The notes beneath the pieces are model-generated. The model was not told where the DNA came from, made no database searches, and was given only the letters and a program-made list of their open reading frames with translations. From Chloroflexi bacterium bin20 (lineage in GTDB: Bacteria > Chloroflexota > Anaerolineae > Aggregatilineales > Phototrophicaceae), in contig MPMG01000001.1 in assembly GCA_002238485.1 (NCBI GenBank), positions 186,001 to 250,000 on the forward strand: DNA of 64,000 bases, in the 5' to 3' direction. Positions 1 through 7,895 of the stretch are shown one piece after another (within the stretch, counting starts at the first letter, position 1; the number at the start of each line of letters is the position of its first letter). Made by a program: the position numbers and the translations under genes.

Positions 1-416
1 CTGAAGGGTTCGATGCCTTCGCCTTCTTCGACCAGGTCTTCCAGGCTGCGCACAAAGCCGCCGGCTTGTTCCGCGATATCGCGCGTTGGCGGCACACCGA
101 CCAGCGCCGAGAGACGATTGTAAACAGCCAGCTCGGCTTCGACATCGGCGGGCAGCTGCGCCGGGATGATCGTGACATTGTAGGCGGGCACATTGAATGC
201 CAGACGCTCATCGTTGCGGTCGAAGATGGCGCCGCGCCGCGCGGCAATCGGCAGACGACTCAAGCGATTTTCGTCTGCGTCCGCATTGAACTCGGCAAAA
301 CGGGTGACTTGCAGCTCGTACATGCGGATGCCGAAGATGAGAAACACGGCGAAGATGACGGCTTGAAAGAACGTGAGACGCCAAGTCTGGAAGGGCACGA
401 GGCGATTGCTCTTCAC
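1..416 (-). CDS. mrdA: Penicillin-binding protein 2 (MrdA), N-terminal part
   Basis: Transpeptidase of the elongasome that cross-links peptidoglycan during rod elongation. Only about 138 N-terminal residues lie in the window. They read as a short cytoplasmic tail, one membrane anchor (VIFAVFLIFGI), then the start of the PBP dimerisation domain with the family signature RRGAIFDRN at about residue 60. The start is a GTG that overlaps the TGA of mreD (ATGTGA) and has GGAGG just upstream, so translation is probably coupled to mreD. The catalytic SxxK domain lies beyond the window edge and cannot be checked. Position directly after mreBCD supports MrdA over a divisome PBP. Confidence 0.88.
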   Translation of the reverse strand, partial: MKSNRLVPFQTWRLTFFQAVIFAVFLIFGIRMYELQVTRFAEFNADADENRLSRLPIAARRGAIFDRNDERLAFNVPAYNVTIIPAQLPADVEAELAVYNRLSALVGVPPTRDIAEQAGGFVRSLEDLVEEGEGIEPF

Positions 417-1000
417 ATTTGCCTCCGGGCATCGGGCATCTGTGACAAACTTTGCGGAGCGACCAGCAATCCGCCTTCCAACCGGCGCTGGAAAAAGCGC
501 ACAATCGCGAACAGCGGCAGCACAGCAACGAGGTTGTACAAGAGTGTTGGCAACAGCACGAAGCGACCAACTGCCCACAGATCGTAAGTATAGCCCAGCA
601 ATACCAGCGCCGCATAGGTGTAGGCAGCCATGACGAGCGTGGCAACAGCCGCCATCGCCAGCAGCAGCACAATACGCGCGCGCAGCAGATGTTGAGACAA
701 TCGGTTGATTCCATAGACCATGATCAACAGCGCAGCCGAGGTCGTGCCCAGCGGCAAGACCGAAAGCAGATCCAGCGCGATACCGCCAACCAAAGCCCAG
801 ACAAAGCCTTCTGTCAGGCTGGCATGCAGCGACCAGCAAAGAACCAGCAGCATTACCAGACTCAGCTGTCCGCGCGTATCTGCGAGCAGCGGTATGACAG
901 CGCCTCCCAGCTCAACGACAATGACCAGCGCCTGGGGCAGCAAACTGGCTGAAAGCGCTGCAGCGACACCCAGCACAAGGATAGACAAGTAGCGCCCCAT
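413..1000 (-). CDS. mreD: Rod shape-determining protein MreD
   Basis: Small integral membrane protein of the MreBCD elongation complex. The chosen ATG gives 195 residues with about five hydrophobic helices (for example YLSILVLGVAAALSASLL at the N-terminus), which is normal for MreD. An upstream in-frame extension overlapping mreC lacks support, so the ATG two bases beyond the mreC stop is preferred. MreD is poorly conserved in sequence. The call rests on size, topology and its place between mreC and mrdA. Transcribed with mreB and mreC. Confidence 0.85.
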   Translation of the reverse strand: MGRYLSILVLGVAAALSASLLPQALVIVVELGGAVIPLLADTRGQLSLVMLLVLCWSLHASLTEGFVWALVGGIALDLLSVLPLGTTSAALLIMVYGINRLSQHLLRARIVLLLAMAAVATLVMAAYTYAALVLLGYTYDLWAVGRFVLLPTLLYNLVAVLPLFAIVRFFQRRLEGGLLVAPQSLSQMPDARRQM

Positions 1001-1001
1001 A

Positions 1002-1895
1002 TCAGCCGCCGCCGCTTTCATCAAATGCCGACAAGTCGATAGGCTCGAAGCTGGATACGACCAGCACGAATTCCAGCGAGGCAAAGTCGATCAGGCTGCG
1101 CACTTCCGCTTCTTGGAAGAGCTCAAATTCAAATTGGCGGACGCTGGTAACTTGCCCGACCACGATATCGGCCGGGAAGTTGCCGCCCAAGCCGGAGGTG
1201 ATGACCAGGTCGCCCTGGCGGATTTCTTCATCGAGATCAACCATGGTCAGACGCAGCGCCCCCGATGCCTGCCCAATGATGCTGCCATGCGCGCGGGTGG
1301 TCTGCAGGCGTGTGCTTACCGAGCTGTTCTCATCGTTGAGCAACTGCACTTGCGAGGCATTTGCGCCGACATCGACGATGCGCCCCACCAGTCCCAACTC
1401 GGTGGTAACAGGCATGCCGATAGCGATGCCGTCTCGTGTGCCGCGATTGATGATGATATGGCGAGCAATGCCCGTTTGCTCGACCGCGATGACATCAGCG
1501 GTGATGAATTCCTGTTCTTCCAATGCCGATATGTATCCTAAGAGGCTGACCAGCCGTTCGTAGTCGCTGGCGGCTTCACGCAGTCGAATCAGCTCGACCT
1601 GACGACGCGCCAGCTTCTCTTCCAGCTCGGCGATGCGGTTCTGCGCGCTTCCCCAATCGTTCAACGATTCCAAAGCGCTGTTGGCGGTCAGCGATACGCG
1701 ATTCAGCAGCCCCGCCAAGCCAGTTAGCGGCGCAGCGGCGACATCTTCCACCGGCGCCAGCACACCGGCGATGCTAAACGTCATCAACAGTCCACACAAA
1801 GTGAGCATCAGCAACAGACTTAGCAATCGACCGGGGCGCGCTAAGGATCGCACGCGGACATCCTCGCCACTCATCGGGACGCGCAGATTGTACAC
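1002..1895 (-). CDS. mreC: Rod shape-determining protein MreC
   Basis: Bitopic scaffold that links the MreB filament to periplasmic or extracellular wall synthases. It has a basic N-terminal tail, one transmembrane helix (LLSLLLMLTLCGLLMTF, about residues 25-45), a coiled coil at about 80-115, then the two beta-barrel MreC core (signatures INRGTRDGIAIGMPV and LVGRIVDV). At 297 residues it is a typical length. The start used is GTG; an ATG seven codons downstream is also possible and neither has a strong ribosome-binding site. It lies 49 bp after mreB and 1 bp before mreD. Confidence 0.92.
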   Translation of the reverse strand: MYNLRVPMSGEDVRVRSLARPGRLLSLLLMLTLCGLLMTFSIAGVLAPVEDVAAAPLTGLAGLLNRVSLTANSALESLNDWGSAQNRIAELEEKLARRQVELIRLREAASDYERLVSLLGYISALEEQEFITADVIAVEQTGIARHIIINRGTRDGIAIGMPVTTELGLVGRIVDVGANASQVQLLNDENSSVSTRLQTTRAHGSIIGQASGALRLTMVDLDEEIRQGDLVITSGLGGNFPADIVVGQVTSVRQFEFELFQEAEVRSLIDFASLEFVLVVSSFEPIDLSAFDESGGG

Positions 1896-1944
1896 CCTGA
1901 GTCTAGCATAGCCTGCAAAGTCGCCCGAATGACAAGTGTATTTG

Positions 1945-3006
1945 TCAGTGCTTGGTGCTGCCGCGTTCGGGACCTGTCAGCAGTCGGCGCAGGTTGTTGT
2001 AATCTTCCAGAACGCGCCCGGCGCCACGAGCTACGCAGGTCATGGCGTCTTCTGCCAGCCAGCAGCGAATGTTGACTTCTTCGCGCAGGCGCTCGCCCAA
2101 ACCGCGCAGTTGTCCGCCACCACCCGCCAGCGTGATGCCGCTTTCCATCAGGTCGGCGACCAGTTCCGGCGGCGTGTCGTCCAGCGCGTCCTTGACGGTA
2201 TCTATGATGATATTGATCGAGCCGCCAATGGCTTCACGGATCTCAATGGAACTGACTTCGACCGAGTCGGGCAGGCCCGTCGTCAGATTCCGGCCTTTGA
2301 CAATGTAGGTGCGTTCTTGGGGCAAGGGATAAGCCGAGCCGATATCGATTTTGGCTTTCTCGGCGGTTGGCTCGCCGATCAGCAGATTGTGTTTGTTGCG
2401 CAGGTGCTGGACGATATCTTCGTCCATTTCATCGCCAGCCACACGGATGGAGCGACTGATGACGATGCCGCCCAGCGAAAAGAGCGCGATTTCTGTCGTG
2501 CCGCCGCCTATATCGACCACCATGCTGCCTCGCGTTTCCAGCACAGGTAGATTTGCGCCGATGGCTGCGGCCACTGGCTCTTCAATCAGGTGGGCTTCAC
2601 GCGCGCCGGCATCCAGTGTCGCTTCGATTACAGCGCGCTTTTCCACCTCAGTTACGCCACTGGGGATGCCGACCACGACACGCGGACGCGGCACGGGCAC
2701 CCAGCTTTGTTCGTGCGCCTTTTTTATGAGGTAATCGAGCATGCGCGCGGTGATTTCGTACTCGCTGATGACGCCATCGCGCACAGGTCTCACGATGACG
2801 ATATCGCGCGGATTCTTGCTCCACATCTCCTTTGCGCGAGCGCCGACTTCAATGGGAGCGCGTGTCCGCCGGTCGATAGCCACGAATGAAGGCTCGTTGA
2901 TGACGATGCCCTTGCCACGCACATAAACCAGCGTATAGGCTGTGCCCAAGTCTATGCCAATGTCGAGCGAAAACAGCCCGAACAGGAAATCCAGGGGACT
3001 AAGCAC
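1945..3006 (-). CDS. mreB: Rod shape-determining protein MreB
   Basis: Bacterial actin homologue that forms membrane-associated filaments guiding lateral wall synthesis. The phosphate-1 motif GIDLGTAYTLVYV lies at about residues 16-28, phosphate-2 is VVDIGGGTTEIA, and the adenosine motif is LAGGGGQLRGL. The GTG start with GGGAG six bases upstream gives 353 residues beginning with the amphipathic stretch LSPLDFLFGLFSLD. A longer in-frame extension upstream would run into the promoter, so it was not used. First gene of mreB-mreC-mreD-mrdA. Confidence 0.95.
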   Translation of the reverse strand: MLSPLDFLFGLFSLDIGIDLGTAYTLVYVRGKGIVINEPSFVAIDRRTRAPIEVGARAKEMWSKNPRDIVIVRPVRDGVISEYEITARMLDYLIKKAHEQSWVPVPRPRVVVGIPSGVTEVEKRAVIEATLDAGAREAHLIEEPVAAAIGANLPVLETRGSMVVDIGGGTTEIALFSLGGIVISRSIRVAGDEMDEDIVQHLRNKHNLLIGEPTAEKAKIDIGSAYPLPQERTYIVKGRNLTTGLPDSVEVSSIEIREAIGGSINIIIDTVKDALDDTPPELVADLMESGITLAGGGGQLRGLGERLREEVNIRCWLAEDAMTCVARGAGRVLEDYNNLRRLLTGPERGSTKH

Positions 3007-3039
3007 GGATGGCTCCCAGTCAACGCGCGAATGGAGCAA

Positions 3040-3066
3040 ATTATAACACAGCTTAAGTATGCCCAA
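3040..3066 (-). promoter_or_regulatory. Promoter of the mreBCD-mrdA operon
   Basis: On the minus strand, TATAAT (3045-3040) is preceded by TG one base upstream (TGTTATAAT, an extended -10). TTGGGC lies 15 bp further upstream. The expected start point leaves a leader of about 27 nt before the mreB GTG. The spacer is short and the -35 weak, so recognition would lean on the extended -10. Confidence 0.55.
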
Positions 3067-3200
3067 GTTTCGCTGCTTGTCCACAAGGGCGCGGGCAATT
3101 GTGCTACGCTAGGCAGTGCAATGCCAGTTCGCGGACCGACTCTGCGGGCAAATCCTGGTGGCTTGCTGGCAAGGTAGCCCACCGCAAGGAAGCGTCAGAC

Positions 3201-4616
3201 ATGGACAATGCTGTCGGTTGCAAGTTGCGCAGCGAATTGCTGAGGGCGCTGCGAGAACCTGGCGCGCTGGACCACTCGGCTGCGCTGGTTGTGGCAGTTT
3301 CAGGCGGCGCAGACTCGGTCGCGCTACTGCATGCCTTGCACCGTTTGCAAGGAAAGCTGGGAGTCTCACTGCAAGTCGCTTCGCTGGATCATGGCATCAG
3401 GGGCGAGGCTGGCAAGCGAGACCTGGCATTTGTTGGCGCGCTAGCGGCAGATTGGCGGCTGTCCTGCACGTTGGATGCTGTCGATGTGCCGTTGCTGGCG
3501 CGGGAACGGGGAATCGGCATCGAGGCGGCGGCGCGGAGGGCTCGCTACGATTTTCTGGCGCAGGTGGCAGCAAAACTGGATCGTGCTTGTGTGGCTGTCG
3601 CACATCACGCGGACGACCAGGCAGAAACTATGCTCATGCACATCGCGCGCGGCAGTGGGTTGCGCGGTCTGCGGGGGATGCGTCCGGTATCAACCCTGCC
3701 AGGCTATCCAGATATCCGCTTGTTGCGTCCGTTGCTGGGCTTTTCGCGCGCAGATATTGAGTCGTATTGTGCCCAACACAAGCTGACCTATCGTACGGAC
3801 GAAAGCAACAACGATACGCGTTATCGGCGCAATTTCATCCGCAGCGAGATCATCCCGCGCCTGCAAAAGCTGAATCCAGCGGTAGTGGGCGCAATGCAGC
3901 GGCTGAGCGAGTCGGCTGCGGTCGACGACGATTTCATCAAGCATCACTTTGTGCACATTGTGCAGCCCAATGTGAAGAAATCGCCCGACAGATGGCGCAT
4001 CGGCCAGGCAGATTTTTTTTCGCTGCATGTGGCGCTGCGGCGGCGATTCTTACTGGCTGCGGTGGAAAAACTGGCGGATGGCTCGGCTGGATTGACGCAG
4101 GACCTAGCGATTGAGTTGGATGCCTGGGCGCGGGATGCGCGTGTCGGCGCTTGTCGCGATGTGGGGGCGGGCATCCGACTGCGCTGCGGTTATGACGCGC
4201 TGATTGTGGAGAAGAGCGGCGCATTGCCAGAGCCAGGTCGATATCGATTGATTGCGCGCGACACCGATATCAAGCTGATATTGGGACAAACCGTCTCGCT
4301 GGACGGAATCAGCTTGCGCGTCTTGTCTGAAATGGAGACGGGGCATCGTGCCAGCATGCAACTGCCTGCTCATGCCGAGCTTCGTCTGCGCACTCGGCAC
4401 AGGGGCGAAACATTCAAGCCCAAAGGTATGGGCGGTCGTTCGCGCAAGCTCAAAGATTGGATGATCGACCGCAAGATTCCCCGAATGCTGCGCGACCAGA
4501 TTCCCTTGCTCTGCGCCGATGATGCGGTTGTCGCCATCTGCCTGGCAGATACCTGGCATCTTGCCGAGGTCAACCCGCCTGTAGACGTCCCGCGAGTCGC
4601 CATCCTGTTGGACTGA
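3201..4616 (+). CDS. tilS: tRNA(Ile)-lysidine synthase TilS
   Basis: Modifies C34 of the CAU-anticodon isoleucine tRNA to lysidine using ATP and lysine, which makes it decode AUA. The PP-loop ATP-binding motif SGGADS is at residues 34-39, followed by LDHGIRGEA and HHADDQAET, both typical of the N-type PPase fold. A C-terminal TilS substrate-binding domain follows (GETFKPKGMGGRSRKLKDW). The ATG has AAGGAAG eight bases upstream, giving 471 residues; an in-frame extension upstream is rejected. Divergent from mreB with a 194-bp gap. Confidence 0.93.
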   Translation: MDNAVGCKLRSELLRALREPGALDHSAALVVAVSGGADSVALLHALHRLQGKLGVSLQVASLDHGIRGEAGKRDLAFVGALAADWRLSCTLDAVDVPLLARERGIGIEAAARRARYDFLAQVAAKLDRACVAVAHHADDQAETMLMHIARGSGLRGLRGMRPVSTLPGYPDIRLLRPLLGFSRADIESYCAQHKLTYRTDESNNDTRYRRNFIRSEIIPRLQKLNPAVVGAMQRLSESAAVDDDFIKHHFVHIVQPNVKKSPDRWRIGQADFFSLHVALRRRFLLAAVEKLADGSAGLTQDLAIELDAWARDARVGACRDVGAGIRLRCGYDALIVEKSGALPEPGRYRLIARDTDIKLILGQTVSLDGISLRVLSEMETGHRASMQLPAHAELRLRTRHRGETFKPKGMGGRSRKLKDWMIDRKIPRMLRDQIPLLCADDAVVAICLADTWHLAEVNPPVDVPRVAILLD

Positions 4617-4639
4617 CGAGCACAGGCCACCAGTCGAAT

Positions 4640-4668
4640 TTGGGCGCGGAAGGCAATCCCGCTATAAT
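4640..4668 (+). promoter_or_regulatory. Promoter of the response regulator gene
   Basis: A perfect TATAAT (4663-4668) lies 17 bp after TTGGGC (4640-4645). Only nine bases separate the -10 box from the ATG at 4678, so the transcript would have a leader of about two or three bases. Confidence 0.55.
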
Positions 4669-4677
4669 ACGAAGCAA

Positions 4678-5544
4678 ATGGTTCAGGGTGCGGTGCTTCG
4701 CGAGATGGCAGACAGACAGCTTATGCGATTGCTGTTGGTTGTCGCCGATGGCGTCAGCCGTTACACGCTGAGCATGACCTTGCAGCGCGAGGGCTATGTC
4801 GTAGACGAGGCAGCCAACGGCGAGGCGGCACTAGAGCGTTATCGCCGGCGTGACTTTGACCTCGTGCTGGCTGATATTGACTTGCCTGGCATGGACGGCT
4901 TTGCGTTGCTGCGCGGCCTCAAACAGCATTCGTCCGATGCGGTAGTGATCTTGATGTCGGCGGAAGCGGATGTGCGCAGCGCCGTGCAAGCGCTGCGTGC
5001 TGGGGCGGGAGATTTCTTGCCGATGCCGTGCTCCAGCGATGAATTGCGCGCCAGTGTCGAACGTGGCATGGCAAGCGCTCGCAGCAAAATGCGCCGGCGT
5101 CGTCTGCTGATTGCCATCAAACAGGATGTTGCTCAACTAACGACCGAGTTGGCCAGCGCAGCGCGCGACGAGAGCCAGCCGGCTATCAACCTGCGAGATC
5201 TTCGCCAACTGCCGCCGATGCACAGGAATGTCATCAGCTTGGGTCCCTTTGAGCTGGCGCCGGGCAGGTACGAAATCGCCGCTGGTGGCGCAAGCTCCAG
5301 CCTGACACCAACCGAGTTCGACCTGCTGCTGTACTTGGCTGCCCATCGCGAGCGTGTCGTGCCCTGCAGCGAGTTGGTGCGCGAGGTGCGCGGCTATCAT
5401 GTCGAAGAGCCAGAAGCCCGCGAAGTCATCCGGCCGCATATCAGCAATCTTCGCCGCAAGCTCAAAAGCCTGGACAATGCCGATATGATCGCCAATGTAC
5501 GCGGCTCGGGTTACCGCCTGATAGACGCTGCGCAAGCCGATTGA
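4678..5544 (+). CDS. OmpR-type response regulator with degraded receiver
   Basis: DNA-binding regulator with an N-terminal receiver (about residues 17-130) and a C-terminal winged helix (about 190-285, with TPTEFDLLLYLA and RGSGYRLI). The phosphoacceptor aspartate is kept (D66 in LVLADIDLPGMDG) and so is Ser94. However the N-terminal acidic pair reads A23-D24 and the conserved lysine of the TKP motif is methionine (M116 in FLPMPCSSDEL). Phosphorylation-driven switching may therefore be weak or absent. No kinase is adjacent; the nearest is the orphan histidine kinase at 14390-15967. The start is uncertain because later in-frame ATGs exist (residues 10 and 16). Confidence 0.85.
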   Translation: MVQGAVLREMADRQLMRLLLVVADGVSRYTLSMTLQREGYVVDEAANGEAALERYRRRDFDLVLADIDLPGMDGFALLRGLKQHSSDAVVILMSAEADVRSAVQALRAGAGDFLPMPCSSDELRASVERGMASARSKMRRRRLLIAIKQDVAQLTTELASAARDESQPAINLRDLRQLPPMHRNVISLGPFELAPGRYEIAAGGASSSLTPTEFDLLLYLAAHRERVVPCSELVREVRGYHVEEPEAREVIRPHISNLRRKLKSLDNADMIANVRGSGYRLIDAAQAD

Positions 5545-5621
5545 AGCCCATCTGCCTTTTGCCACAATATTTGCTAAGCTAATGCCCGTTTTTCTGCTTC
5601 TATGCCGTCGGCGAGGTTGGT

Positions 5622-7751
5622 ATGCGCCACTTGTTCATGCTCATGTTCGCGCTTTCTTGGCTTGGCGGATTGTCGCAGGCGCAGACATTGAAAGAGGCCA
5701 GCTGCGAAGAAACTGGCGCATTGCACAGCGAAACGTATACCAGCAGCATCACCAGGCGCGACCACCGATACGCTGTCTATTTGCCGCCCTGTTACACTTC
5801 GGGTGTCGCTGCCTACCCTGTCTTGCTGTTGCTGCATGGCTCGAACGCCAACGACAGCCAGTGGGCTCGGCTCGGCTTCATTGATGCGCTAGAGGCCGGC
5901 ATCCGCGCTGGCAGCGCCCCGCCCATGATCGTGCTGATGCCCTATGGTAGCGCCGAAGCCAACCAAAACCGCTTCGACACGACCAGCTATGACCGCATAT
6001 TGCTGGACTTCCTGGAGCAGATGTCGCTTCGCTATCGCGGCAGCGGCTCGCAAGCCATCGGCGGCATATCGCGCGGCGGCTTTTGGGCCTATCAGATCGG
6101 ACTGCGCCATGCCGATGACTTCGTGGCTATTGGCGGGCACAGCCCCTACTTCGACCGCGCTCATGTCGCGTCAGCGCACAACCCGCTGCACATCGCCGAA
6201 TCGCTCGACCGCGAGAGCTACCCGCGTTTGTGGCTGGATCGCGGCACGGCCGATCATGCGGTGCCTGGCATAGAACAGATGCGCGTCATCTTTCAACGCG
6301 CCAAGCTGCCCCACGAGTATGTTGTGCATCCTGGCGGCACGCACAGCGAAGACAGCTGGTCGCAGCATGTCGGCGCATATCTGGACTTTTATGCGCGGGC
6401 GTTCAGCGAGCCGCGACCGATTCCCGAGCCAGCTGCAGCAAGCGCCGGCGTCGAGCTTTGGCTGCCGGCTGTCGATTTTGGCGAGACCATGCTGTCGCTG
6501 GACAGGGCGGAGTTGGATGCCATCCTGGCGGGCGAAGCGGAGGATCGACTGATCATCAGCGAGTCTACACAGTCGAGATTGGCAGCGCATGGATTCCAGC
6601 TGCACGCGGACATCGAAATCGTTGACGACTTGCGGCTTTTCAATGCCCTGTGGCTTTCGACCGGCAAGTTCACGCTGTTGCCCTTTGACGAGCTGCACAT
6701 GCGGCTGCGGCCTTTGTGGCTGGATGACGCGCCTGTCGTCGATCAATTGGCGGGATATCAGCTGGTCTTTGAAAGCGACGCGCCAAATTATGACCCGAAT
6801 AAATTGACGCGCATCACGCTTTCTGGCACGACTGCGCTGGCACGCCACACCTTGACGGCGCTGGACGAGATGGGCTTGCAGCAGGCGGCGAGCGGCATTC
6901 AAGACTATGTGCGGCTGGCGGATTACTTTCATATCGCCAACGAAGCTTCGATCGCGCCCGGCTGCCCGCAACTGAACGATGCCGCGCTGGCTGGGCAAAG
7001 CAGCCTGTGCATGAAACGCGAACATGCCGATTTGTTTGGGCTGCTGGGGGTCGATGTGGTTGATGTCAGCGGCAACCATATCGCCGACTTTGGATATGAA
7101 TCGTTCATAAATACGCTGGATCACTTCGCTGCACAGGGCATTCAACTGGTGGGCGGCGGTCGCGATCAGGTGTCGGCGCGCTCGCCATTGATCTTGCAGC
7201 AGAATGGATCGAGCATTGCCTGGCTGGCTTGCAATGCCGTTGGTCCAGCTTATGCGCTGGCAAATGATGACCCCGAATCTGCTCTTGGGCGCAGACCGGG
7301 CGCCGCATTTTGCAACAAAGCCTGGCTGCATGAAGCGCTGCCTGTGCTGGCTTCTCAACACGATGTTGTGCTTTTGACCCTGCAATTCCGCGAATTCAGC
7401 GGCTTCGAACCAAACGAACGGCATATTCACGATTATCAAGCCTACGCCGAATGGGGCGCGGATGTGGTCATCGGCACTGCCCAGCATCAGTCCATGTCCA
7501 TTGAGCTATACCAGACGCGGCGCGGCGAGATTGCTTATATTCACTATGGCTTGGGCAATCTGTTCTTCGACCAGGAACTCTGGGGGCAGCGGCGCTTCTT
7601 CATGGACACGCTTTATCTCTATGACGGGCGGCTGCTGGCGGTGGAGCTCTTCCCTGGCATTATCGACGGGCGCGCGCGTCCCCGTTTGCTGGAAGGTGAA
7701 GATCGCTTTAACTTCCTGCATTTTATGCTGATTCAGAAGAGTTCGTTTTAG
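5622..7751 (+). CDS. Secreted esterase-CapA-like fusion protein
   Basis: A 709-residue two-domain protein with an N-terminal signal peptide (hydrophobic residues 4-18, ending SQAQT). Residues about 30-262 are an alpha/beta-hydrolase of the esterase D/feruloyl-esterase type (PF00756-like): HG oxyanion region LLHGSN, nucleophile S150 in GISRGGF, likely acid D211 or D206, and histidine H241 in GGTHSEDSW. Residues about 276-700 resemble the CapA/PgsA metallophosphatase-like domain (PF09587): GNHIADFGYESFINTLDHF, GTAQHQSM and YGLGNLFFD. The usual first metal-ligand GD motif reads SGTTALAR, so the CapA active site may be altered. Function is not established; a role on surface polymers is plausible. 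Confidence 0.75.
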   Translation: MRHLFMLMFALSWLGGLSQAQTLKEASCEETGALHSETYTSSITRRDHRYAVYLPPCYTSGVAAYPVLLLLHGSNANDSQWARLGFIDALEAGIRAGSAPPMIVLMPYGSAEANQNRFDTTSYDRILLDFLEQMSLRYRGSGSQAIGGISRGGFWAYQIGLRHADDFVAIGGHSPYFDRAHVASAHNPLHIAESLDRESYPRLWLDRGTADHAVPGIEQMRVIFQRAKLPHEYVVHPGGTHSEDSWSQHVGAYLDFYARAFSEPRPIPEPAAASAGVELWLPAVDFGETMLSLDRAELDAILAGEAEDRLIISESTQSRLAAHGFQLHADIEIVDDLRLFNALWLSTGKFTLLPFDELHMRLRPLWLDDAPVVDQLAGYQLVFESDAPNYDPNKLTRITLSGTTALARHTLTALDEMGLQQAASGIQDYVRLADYFHIANEASIAPGCPQLNDAALAGQSSLCMKREHADLFGLLGVDVVDVSGNHIADFGYESFINTLDHFAAQGIQLVGGGRDQVSARSPLILQQNGSSIAWLACNAVGPAYALANDDPESALGRRPGAAFCNKAWLHEALPVLASQHDVVLLTLQFREFSGFEPNERHIHDYQAYAEWGADVVIGTAQHQSMSIELYQTRRGEIAYIHYGLGNLFFDQELWGQRRFFMDTLYLYDGRLLAVELFPGIIDGRARPRLLEGEDRFNFLHFMLIQKSSF

Positions 7752-7854
7752 CCTGCAGCGAAGCGAGACATTTCTTACGCGATTCCGATAAAAACTATGG
7801 TAATTATCTGTTGCGCCCTGCTATGCGAGCTAGGCGCGTTCTGCCTGCCTGCGA

Positions 7855-7860
7855 TATAAT
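7855..7860 (+). promoter_or_regulatory. Candidate -10 box for the Hsp100-phosphomutase unit
   Basis: Perfect TATAAT, 35 bp before the ATG at 7896 in a 144-bp gap after the esterase-CapA gene. No good -35 is visible at 16-18 bp upstream, so the assignment rests on the -10 alone. Confidence 0.35.
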
Positions 7861-7895
7861 GCAGCCTGCCGATTGCCCGAGGATGCGACAGAACG

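Noticed and set aside
6171..7487. 438-codon open frame on minus opposite the esterase-CapA gene
   Set aside because: No motif and full overlap with a motif-rich gene.
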